A DNA stretch of 64,000 bases from G963720515 sp963720515 (GTDB lineage Bacteria > Actinomycetota > Thermoleophilia > Gaiellales > Gaiellaceae), in contig OY970397.1 of assembly GCA_963720515.1 (NCBI GenBank), positions 1-64,000 on the forward strand, read 5' to 3'. Under the pieces are notes generated by a model that was not told the DNA's origin, ran no database searches, and was given only the letters and a program-made list of their open reading frames with translations. The position numbers and the translations under genes were made by a program. Shown one piece after another: positions 51,942 through 59,679 of this stretch (positions are counted from its first letter, which is position 1; each line of letters begins with the position of its first letter).

Positions 51942-52719
51942 GCGCGTCCTCGCCGAGGAGCGCATGGAGCTCGTGCTCGAAGCCGCCGGTCTCGATCGCG
52001 CAGTGGATCCCGCACTCCTTCGGCGCGCCCGTCTCCCACCACCAGCGTCCCGCGCGCGTGGCCTCGCCCGGCTCGATCGCGCGGGTGCACGGCGCGCAGC
52101 CGATGGACGTGTAGCCGCGGTCGTAGAGCGGGTGGTAGGGCACCTCGCGCTCGCGGACGTAGTCCCAGACCTCGTCTTCGGTCCACTCGGCGAGCGGGTT
52201 CAGCTTCACGATCGCGCCGTGGTCGTGGTCGATCTCGACCTTGCGGATGTTCGTCCGCGTCGCCCACTGGTCGCGCCGGAGGCCCGTGATCCACGCGTCC
52301 AGCGTCGCGAGGTGCTTGACGAGCGGCTGGACCTTGCGGATCGAGCAGCAGAGGAGCCGGTTGGAGACCGACTCGCGGAAGAGGTCGCGGCCCTTGCGCT
52401 CGACCATGCGCTGGACGTGCACGGGCTCGGGCTCGAGCAGCTCGAGCTCCATCCCCGGGTAGCGCTCGGCGAGCCGCTCGACGAGCTCGAACGTCTCCGC
52501 GGGGAGCCGCCCGGTGTCCACGCTGAAGACGCGGATGTCGGGGTCGAGCCGGTACGCCATGTCGAGCAACGCGACGCCGTCGATCTGGAACGCGGTCGAG
52601 AGCGCGATGCGCGGCGAGAAGTGGTCGAGCGCCCAGCCGAGGACGATGTCTGGCTCCTCGCCCTCGAACTCGACGGAGAGCTCGCCGGCTTCCAGCTCGT
52701 CGATGATCTCGACGCTCAT
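51934..52719 (-). CDS. cysH: Assimilatory adenylylsulfate (APS) reductase
   Basis: 261 residues. It reduces APS to sulfite. PAPS reductase fold with the nucleotide-site stretch ALSTAFQIDGVALLDMA and FSVDTGRLPAET. The four cysteines of a 4Fe-4S cluster are C124-C125 (LLCCSIRK) and C208/C211 (IGCAPC), which marks APS rather than PAPS use. The catalytic cysteine is C236 in KECGIH. ATG overlaps the sulfite reductase stop (ATGA). ATP sulfurylase genes are not in the window. Confidence 0.94.
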   Translation of the reverse strand: MSVEIIDELEAGELSVEFEGEEPDIVLGWALDHFSPRIALSTAFQIDGVALLDMAYRLDPDIRVFSVDTGRLPAETFELVERLAERYPGMELELLEPEPVHVQRMVERKGRDLFRESVSNRLLCCSIRKVQPLVKHLATLDAWITGLRRDQWATRTNIRKVEIDHDHGAIVKLNPLAEWTEDEVWDYVREREVPYHPLYDRGYTSIGCAPCTRAIEPGEATRAGRWWWETGAPKECGIHCAIETGGFEHELHALLGEDAHE

Positions 52720-54332
52720 GCCGCCTCCCGCACGCGCTGCCGCGCCGGCTCGACGCCCGCGAGCGCGCCGAGTTCGTCGTCTGAGAGGCGCCGCTGGAAC
52801 GCCGTGAACGACTCGCCGTCGGCGCGCGTCTCGAGCCAGCCGCCGACGAGGCCCTCGACGGCGCGGTCGAGATCCTCGGACAGGATCCGCCGGAAGAGCG
52901 GCCGCCCGATCGCTGCGTCCGGGCCGAGGCCACCGCGCACGAAGATGTCGTACGCCTGGCGCCGCACGCCGGCCTCGTCGCGCGCCGTCGTGCCCTGGAA
53001 CCCGAGGTCGGCGACCCAGTGCTGCGCGCAGGAGTGGGGGCACCCGTCGAGGTGGAGCCGCAGGTCCTCGATCCGCGTGCCGAAGCGCTCCTCCAGGTGC
53101 TCGATGAGGCGGCCGAGGCGCGTCTTCGTCTCGGCGACGGAGAAGTTGCAGTGCGGCTCGCCGGTGCAGCCGATCGAGCGGCCGCGCAGGCCGGCGTCGA
53201 GCGCGAACCCGAGTCCCTCGAGCCCGGCGGTGACCGACTCGAGCGCCGCCTCCGGGACGTTGGCCACGATGAAGTTCTGCTGGCGCGTGAAGCGCACGTC
53301 CGCCCCGACGCCCTCAGCGAGATCCGCGACCCCGATCATCTGGTCGCCCGAGACGAGCCCGAGGTGGACCGGCACGCCGACCGCGACAAGGCCCGGCTGC
53401 TTCTGCGCGCGGATGCCGAGGTGGTCGGACGGCTGCGTCGAGAGCGGCGGCAGCGCGAAGTCCTCGAGCCGCCGGCCCAGCCGCGCCTCGACGCGCTCGC
53501 GCATGCCCTCTGGACCGATGTCGTCCACCATGAACTTGAGCCGGGCCTTCACGCGCGAGACGCGGTACGTGAGGTCGTCCGACCAAGCGCCGGTGATGGC
53601 GGCCAGCACCTCGACCGCCTGGCCGCGGGGGACGAAGACGCCCATGTCCCGCGCGAGCCGTGGTACGGAGGAGAGCCCGCCGCCCACCAGCACCGCGAAC
53701 CCCTCGCGGCCCTCGTGGAGCGCGCCGACGAGCGCGATGCAGTTGATCTCCGGCGCGTTGCAGCGGTCGGCGCACGCGGCGATCGAGTACTTGTGCTTGC
53801 GCGGGAGGTTGGAGAAGTCCGGGTTCCCGTAGAAGAACTCGGCCGCGTCGGCGACGACGCCCGACGCGTCGAAGAGCTCGTCGGGATCGAGCCCCTGCAT
53901 CGGGCAGCCCGTGATGTTGCGCACGGTGTCGCCGCAGCCGCCCGCGGTCGTGATCCCGGCCGCGTCGAGATGAGCGAAGACGTCCGGCAGCGCGGCCAGC
54001 TCGAGCCAGTGGAGCTGGACGTTCTGCCGCGTCGCGAGCTCGCCGTCGCCCTTGCCGAACTGGTTCGAGACCTCGCCGATCGCGCGGAGCTTCGCGGGGG
54101 TCAGGTGCCCGCTCGGCAGCTTGATGCGGAGCATGAACGTCCCGACCTTCGGCTTGTCGTGGTAGAGGCCCCACCACTGGAGCCGGACGATGTCCTCCTC
54201 GGCGACGCTCTCGTACCCCTGAGCGATGAGCGCGGGCAGCTCGTCGCGGATGCCGAGCGGCGCCTTCTCCTGCTTCAGCCGCTCGACGGGGTTCCGCTTG
54301 AGAACGAGGTCCCAGGTGGCCGGCGCGCCCAT
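52716..54332 (-). CDS. Ferredoxin-type nitrite/sulfite reductase (siroheme, 4Fe-4S)
   Basis: 538 residues. Two ferredoxin-like and siroheme-binding repeats: TRQNVQLHWLEL and RNITGCPMQG in the first half, FTRQQNFIVANVP in the second. The cluster/siroheme cysteines follow C-x5-C (CTGEPHC) and C-x3-C (CPHSC). It reduces sulfite to sulfide with six electrons; nitrite is the alternative substrate in the family. Linkage to cysH and siroheme genes makes sulfite the better call. First gene of the operon, behind a 68 nt leader with direct repeats. Confidence 0.93.
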   Translation of the reverse strand: MGAPATWDLVLKRNPVERLKQEKAPLGIRDELPALIAQGYESVAEEDIVRLQWWGLYHDKPKVGTFMLRIKLPSGHLTPAKLRAIGEVSNQFGKGDGELATRQNVQLHWLELAALPDVFAHLDAAGITTAGGCGDTVRNITGCPMQGLDPDELFDASGVVADAAEFFYGNPDFSNLPRKHKYSIAACADRCNAPEINCIALVGALHEGREGFAVLVGGGLSSVPRLARDMGVFVPRGQAVEVLAAITGAWSDDLTYRVSRVKARLKFMVDDIGPEGMRERVEARLGRRLEDFALPPLSTQPSDHLGIRAQKQPGLVAVGVPVHLGLVSGDQMIGVADLAEGVGADVRFTRQQNFIVANVPEAALESVTAGLEGLGFALDAGLRGRSIGCTGEPHCNFSVAETKTRLGRLIEHLEERFGTRIEDLRLHLDGCPHSCAQHWVADLGFQGTTARDEAGVRRQAYDIFVRGGLGPDAAIGRPLFRRILSEDLDRAVEGLVGGWLETRADGESFTAFQRRLSDDELGALAGVEPARQRVREAA

Positions 54333-54354
54333 CGAACGGCGAAGCGTAGAGACC

Positions 54355-54380
54355 CGACTTCACTTTGTAAAGCGACTTCA
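54355..54380 (-). promoter_or_regulatory. Possible operator upstream of the sulfite reductase
   Basis: Two identical octamers CGACTTCA, 18 bp apart centre to centre, flank CTTTGTAAAG. They lie 23 nt upstream of the sulfite reductase start, in an AT-richer patch of an otherwise GC-rich region. They could bind a sulfur-responsive regulator, or simply be promoter elements. No known consensus was recognised. Confidence 0.4.
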
Positions 54381-54400
54381 GTAGCGAAAGTCTTGTGGAC

Positions 54401-55621
54401 TCATGCCGCAGCGGCGATGCGGTCGAGGAGCGCGTCGGCGTCCGGCGCGACCTGGATCGGCGCTGCGGCGCCGGCCACGGCGCCAGGCGTCTTGAGCCCG
54501 TCGCCGGTCACGAGGAGTACGACCTCGTCCTCTCGGCCGACCATTCCATCGGCGATCGCCGCGCGCAGCGCCCCGAGGGAGACGCCCGCCGCCGTCTCGC
54601 CGAAGACGCCGCCGAGCCGGGCGAGGAGCTTCATGTTCTCGCCGATCTCCTCCTCGGGCACTGGCACGATCTCGCCGCCGGACCCGCGGGCTGCGCCGAT
54701 CGCGAGGTCGGCGTCGGCGGGGCTCCCGATCGCGAGCGAGTGCGCGATCGTATTTGGGCGGACCGGACGCACACGCGCTCCATCCGCGAACGCGGTCGCG
54801 ACCGGCGAGCAGCCCGCCGCCTGGCCGCCCACGAGCCTGGGCGCCGTGCCCGTGACGAGCTCGAGCCGCCGGAGCTCGGCGAAGCCCTGCGCGACCTTGC
54901 CGAAGAGCACGCCCGACGCGATCGGCCCGGCGACGACGTCCGGCTGGCGCCAGCCGAGCTGCTCGGCGATCTCGAACGCGAGCGTCTTCGAGCCCTCGGC
55001 GTAGTAGGCGCGCAGGTTCACGTTCACGAACGCCCACGGCAGGTCGAACGAGAGCTCGACCGACATCCGCGAGCAGTCGTCGTAGCTTCCGTCCACGGCG
55101 TAGATCGTCGCCCCGTGGACGGCGGTCGCGGCGAGCTTCTCCCGCTCGACCGTGGCGGGGCAGAGGACGACCGCGGCGAGCCCGTCGGCGGCGGCGCGCG
55201 CGGCGACCGCGTTGGCGAGGTTGCCGGTCGAGGAGCAGGCAAGCGTCCCGAGCCCGAGCTCCTGTGCCTTCGCGGCCGCGACCGCGACGACCCGGTCCTT
55301 GAACGAGTGCGTCGGGTTCGCCGTGTCGAGCTTCAGGTGCAGCGTGCGGATCCCGAGCGCCTCGGCGAGCCGCGGCGCTGGCACGAGGGGCGTGAGGCCG
55401 GGTGCGAGCCGCGCGTCCGCGGGCGGCGCGACGGGCAGGAGCGCCGCGTAGCGCCAGATCGAGGACGGCCCGGCGGCGAAGGTCTCGCGCGTGACCATGC
55501 GCGCGAGGCGCGGCCAGTCGTAGGCGGGGTCGAGGGGGCCGAAGCACTGCGAGCAGACGCCGACGGCCTCGAGGGGGTGCGGGGTCGCGCAGATGCGGCA
55601 GGTGAGGGTGGAAGCTGGCAC
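54401..55621 (-). CDS. thrC: Threonine synthase-like PLP enzyme with N-terminal zinc ribbon
   Basis: 406 residues from GTG 55621. An in-frame GTG at 55630 abuts the AAAGGAG ribosome site, whereas 55621 is 10 nt from it, so the latter is preferred. Zinc ribbon cysteines C8, C11, C23 and C26 (CRIC, CSQC). The PLP lysine K108 is in NPTHSFKDR. The phosphate loop lies in the second half (VTGDGLKTPG near the end). It converts O-phosphohomoserine to threonine; cysteate or diaminopropionate synthases are relatives. A SAM-I riboswitch lies just upstream, which is unusual for thrC and fits control at the methionine branch point. Confidence 0.88.
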   Translation of the reverse strand: MPASTLTCRICATPHPLEAVGVCSQCFGPLDPAYDWPRLARMVTRETFAAGPSSIWRYAALLPVAPPADARLAPGLTPLVPAPRLAEALGIRTLHLKLDTANPTHSFKDRVVAVAAAKAQELGLGTLACSSTGNLANAVAARAAADGLAAVVLCPATVEREKLAATAVHGATIYAVDGSYDDCSRMSVELSFDLPWAFVNVNLRAYYAEGSKTLAFEIAEQLGWRQPDVVAGPIASGVLFGKVAQGFAELRRLELVTGTAPRLVGGQAAGCSPVATAFADGARVRPVRPNTIAHSLAIGSPADADLAIGAARGSGGEIVPVPEEEIGENMKLLARLGGVFGETAAGVSLGALRAAIADGMVGREDEVVLLVTGDGLKTPGAVAGAAAPIQVAPDADALLDRIAAAA

Positions 55622-55648
55622 CGATAACACTCCTTTGTCGTTCGCTCG

Positions 55649-55748
55649 ACATCCATCCGAGCCGTGGCTCGGCCGGGCTTGGCACCACGCTCCGAGGAGC
55701 AGGTTGCCGAGGCTTCACAGGGCCGGTTCCCTCAGCCTCTCTCGATGT
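55649..55748 (-). promoter_or_regulatory. SAM-I (S-box) riboswitch upstream of thrC
   Basis: Read on the minus strand, the leader has the conserved SAM-I order: a closing stem (ACATC with GATGT, 55744-55748 and 55649-55653), CGAGAGAGGCTGAGGGA, CCGGCCC, GAAGCCTCGGCAACC, a P3 hairpin TGCTCCTCGGAGC, then GGTGCCAA and a final hairpin CGAGCCACGGCTCG. The element ends about 27 nt before the start codon, next to the ribosome site, so control of translation initiation is plausible. Recognised by eye against the known consensus; no covariance search was run. Confidence 0.85.
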
Positions 55749-55781
55749 GGAGCGGACGCTCGGCGCCGCTCGCGGGGGCGA

Positions 55782-58700
55782 CTATAGCGGTGCCCAGACG
55801 ACGGACGCCACCTCGACCGGGTCCTTGAGCCCCTTGAGCTCGACCGTCCGGGCGTCCGAGACCTCGACGTCGAGGTCGTCCGCGCTCGCAGTGGTGACGA
55901 GGATCTCGCGGGCCCCGGCGGCGGAGCCGACGCGGGCGGCGGCGTGCACGCCGCGGCCGCGGTACGAGCCGCCCTGTTGGAGCGCGCCGTCCGTGTGGAC
56001 GCCGATCCGCACGTCGAAGACGAACTCCTGATCGATCGCGCGCTGCACCGCCCGCGCCGCCTCCACCGCGTCGCCCGGCTCGTCGAACGCGACGAAGAAC
56101 CCGTCGCCCGTGTGGTCCACCACCTGGCCCGAGTGGTCGTTGAAGATCGCGCGGAGCGTGTCGTCGTGGCGGCGGAGGATGGTCGCCCACTGCCGGTCCT
56201 CCATGGTCGAGAGGAGCTCGGTGGACTTGACGATGTCGGTGAAGAGGAACGTCTTGCGGACCTCGCGCGACGTGTCGCGACCGAGCTCCGCGGCGACCCG
56301 CTCCGCGTCGCGCACCGCCCCGAGCCGCTCGAAGCGCGCGGCCGCGGCCTGGAGCTCCCACATCGCCGTCTCCTCGTCCTCCTCGGTCCGGGCCAGCAGC
56401 CCGAGCCGCTCGCGTGCGAGGGCCACGTCGTACGTCGCGCCGGTCGCGTCCCAGAGGCGCCGCGCCTCGCGGAAGCTCGCGAACGCCCGGGGCGAGTCGC
56501 CGCGCACCTGCTGCACCGATCCCTGCGCGAAGGAGGCGAATGCCTTGAGGGCGGACGTCTCGTAGACGCCGGCGGCTTCGGCGAGCTCACCCGCGTAGGC
56601 CTCCGCGCGCTCCGGCTCGCCGGCCGCGAGTGCGATCTCGACCGCCGCGGGAAGGAGCCGCGCCCGCTCCCCCACGGAGAGCCGGTCGTCCGCGAGCGCG
56701 CGCGTGATCGATGTCCAGGCGCCCTTCACGTTCCCCTGCGCGAGGCGGAGGAGCGAGAGGCCGGGTTCGGGCGTGTAGCCGTACTCGTCCGCCTCGCGGA
56801 ACGTCTGCTCCGCGGCAGCGAGGTCGCCGAGCCGGAGCCGAATGTCGCCTAGCTCGTAGAAGGCGGCCCCCGCGATACGCGGCGACCAGTCCCGGAGCTC
56901 CTCGCCGGCGCGGCCTGCCTCGCTCTCGGCCTCGCTCAGCTGGCCCTTGAATTTGAGGACCTCCGCGTAGTTCACGCGGCACATCCCCGGGAACCCGGAG
57001 AGCCCGCCGTCCGAGCAGAAGCTGTGCGCGAGGGCGGTCCACTCCATCGCGCGGTCGAAGTCGGCGGCGTCGCGGCAGGAGCCGATCGTGTTGCAGTAGA
57101 CGGCCATCGTCGAGAACTGGTCGAGCTCGCCGCCGGCCGCCGCGGCGCCCGCCTCGTCGAGGAGCATCCGGCCCTCCGCGACCTCGCCGCGCGTGATGAG
57201 CGCCATCCCGCGGCGTTGGAGCCCCCGCATCTCGAGGCTCCGGTCGCCGAGGCGCCGGCCGATGTCCTCCGCGCGTCGTGCAAGGTCGATCGTCCGCTCC
57301 GCGTCGTGCGCCGCGAAGCTCAGGAGGCTCTCCTCGAGCGCGACGTAGCCGTGGGCGAGCGCCTCGGGCTGGTCTGCGATGAGCCGCTTGGCCCGGCCCA
57401 TCCAGCCGCTCGCGACGGCGTCCTGGAGCTTCGAGGTCGCGTAGTGGTGCGCGAGCATCGTCGCCGTGAGGGCCGCCGCGAGGACGTCCTCCTCCTCGAG
57501 GTACGCCGCGTATGCACGCTCGAGGTACGGGACCGTCTCGACCGCATGGCCGCTCCAGAGGGCTGCCTCCGCGAGGAGCGTCAGGTCCGCGCCGGCGACA
57601 CCGCCCTCGCCGTCGGCCTCGCGCAGGAGGTCGTACGCCGTCCGCCAGTCGCGGCGGGCCGCCGCCTCGCGCCCGGCCGCCGCCCGGTCTTCCGCGACCT
57701 GGTTCACCGCCAGCGCGACGGAGACGACGGGCACCGGCTCCGAGATCCCCTTGAGCTCCGACCTCGCGCGCCTCCGAGAGCGAGTACGGGACGGCCGCGC
57801 CGGCCAGCGTGTCCTGGCTCGCGAGGATCTCGCCGCCCCCGGCGAGCGCGCCGATCCGCGCGGCCGCGTGCACGCCCTGGCCGCCGTAGTCGCCGTCGTC
57901 CGTGGAGAACGCGCCGGCGGAGTGGAGGCCGATGCGGACGTCCGGGGCGATGCCCTCGTAGTCCTCGAGCGCGCGCTGCACGGCGACCGCGGCCTCGACC
58001 GCCGCCGTCGCGCCGTCGAACGCGGCGAAGAACCCGTCGCCGGTCTGCTTGATGACCTCGCCGCCCCGGTCGACGAGGAGCTCGCGGAGCGTCCGGTCGT
58101 GCCAGGCGAGGAGCTTCTGCCACTTCGTCTCGCCGAGTGCCTCGGCCAGGTTCGTCGAGCCGACGATGTCCGTGAACATGAACGTCCGCGTGAGCGGGCA
58201 CCTCGCCGGAGAGCTCTGCAGCCCGCTGCGCCGCGAGCACCGCGCCGAGGCGCTCGAACGTGGCGCGCGCGGCCGCGAGCTCGTCGAGCGCGCCGTCCTC
58301 GTCGCCTTCGCGCCGGAGCGCCATGGCGAGGAGCACCTGGGCCTCGGCCGTCTCGTAGGGCGCGTGGACGGAGCGCCATTCGTCGAGCGCGTGCTGGGCC
58401 TGCGCGGCGGCCTCCTCGGGCGCGCCGTCCTCGAGCAGGATCCGCGCCCACGCGAGGCAGACCTCCGCCTCGAACGCCGGGGTGCGCTTGCCGTCGATCA
58501 TGTACTTGTCGGCGATCTCGCCGAGTTCGGTCGCCGCCTTTCGCGCCGTCTCGAGGTCGCCCGTCGCGAGGGCGATCTCCACCTGGGCCGGTAGTCGCCG
58601 GAAGCGGCCGATCTCGTCCTCCGCCGCGGCAAGGCTCCGCTTTACACCCGCGGCCGCGGCGTCGACCTTCCCCTGCGCGAGCCGCAGGAGCGCGAGCCCG

Positions 58701-59638
58701 GGCTGCGGGTCGCGGCCCCACTCCTTCGCCTGCTTGTACGCCTCTTCGGCGGCCGCGAAGTCGCCGCGCCGCCGGCGGATCTCGCCGATCTCGTAGAAGC
58801 CGACCGCAGTCGTCCACGCGTCGAAGCCGCGCAGCTCCTCGCACGCCTCAACCGCCTGCTCCTCCGCCGCGTCCCAGTCGCCCTTGAGGCGGAGCGCGGT
58901 CGAGTGATGGACGCGGCACGCGCCCGGGAAGCCCTTGAGGTCCTGGCGTTCACACCACTTGTTCGCCGCCTCGGTCCACTCGGAGCCCCGGCGGTAGTCG
59001 CCGAGGTTGTTGCAGGACGTGATCGTGACGCAGTAGATGAGTCCGGTCGAGAACGGGCGGAGCTCGCCGCTCACGGCTGCCGCGGTCGCCTCGTCGAGGA
59101 GCCGAAGCCCCTCGTCGACCTCGCCGCGGAGCACGAGGGCGCGCCCCTTGCTCGTCAGGCCGAGGGCCTGAAGGTCGCGGTCGCCGAACCGCTGGCCGAT
59201 GGCGTAGGCGAGATCGGCCTTCCCGATGCCTGCCTCGAAGTCGCCGGACATGAGCGCGCCGAACGACTGGGTTACCGCGAGGTACCCGTGCTCGGGGGAC
59301 TCCTCCTGGCCGTCGAGGAGGCGCTCGGCCTTCCCGAACCAGCCCGCCGACGGCGCGAGCTGCGCCTTGCCGAAGTAGTCGCTCGAGATCTGGAGCGCGA
59401 CGACGGCGGCTCGCCGGTTCTCGCCCGCTTCGGTGTACGCCGCGAAGGCGCGCTCGCGAAGCGCGATCGCCTTGTCGAGCATCCCGCTCCACCAAGTCGC
59501 CTCCGCGTAGATCTCGAGATCGGTCGGGTCGGTGATCTCGCCCTCGGAGGGCTTCAGCAGGTCGTAGGCCTGCCGCCATGCGCCGCGTGCCGCCGCTTCG
59601 CGGCCTGGCGCCAGGGAGTCGTCGAGGACCTGCGTCAT
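55782..59638 (-). CDS. Double class III nucleotide cyclase: TPR-CHD-TPR-CHD, two frame breaks
   Basis: About 1284 residues when two extra bases (57758-57759 and 58196-58198) are removed. Module 1: TPR-like helices (about 1-475), then cyclase homology domain 1 (about 484-632) with FTDIVGST, VIKQTGDGFFAAF and DYGGQGVHAAARI. Module 2: TPR-like helices (about 645-1100, opening AAAGREAAARRDWRTAYDLL like module 1's APGREAAARGAWRQAYDLL), then CHD2 (about 1125-1284) with FTDIVKST, VVDHTGDGFFVAF and SYRGRGVHAAARV. Metal aspartates are kept in both. The substrate Lys and Asp are kept only in CHD1. The transition-state Asn is His in both. No stop separates the modules. It may make cAMP/cGMP or only sense nucleotides. 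Confidence 0.82.
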
Positions 59639-59651
59639 GGGAGTCCGCCGA

Positions 59652-59669
59652 ATTCTACGTCCGTACAAT
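59652..59669. promoter_or_regulatory. Divergent promoter elements between the double cyclase gene and valS
   Basis: In the 41 nt gap, TACAAT (59664-59669, plus) lies 10 nt before the valS ATG, and TAGAAT (59657-59652, minus) lies 13 nt before the cyclase ATG. Both resemble -10 boxes. The distances would give nearly leaderless transcripts in both directions, consistent with the absence of strong ribosome sites. Confidence 0.4.
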
Positions 59670-59679
59670 CGGATCACAG

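Noticed and set aside
55782..59638. Two separate adjacent cyclase genes
   Set aside because: After homopolymer correction no stop, start or ribosome site lies between CHD1 and the second TPR block; the frame is continuous, so a single gene is the simpler reading.
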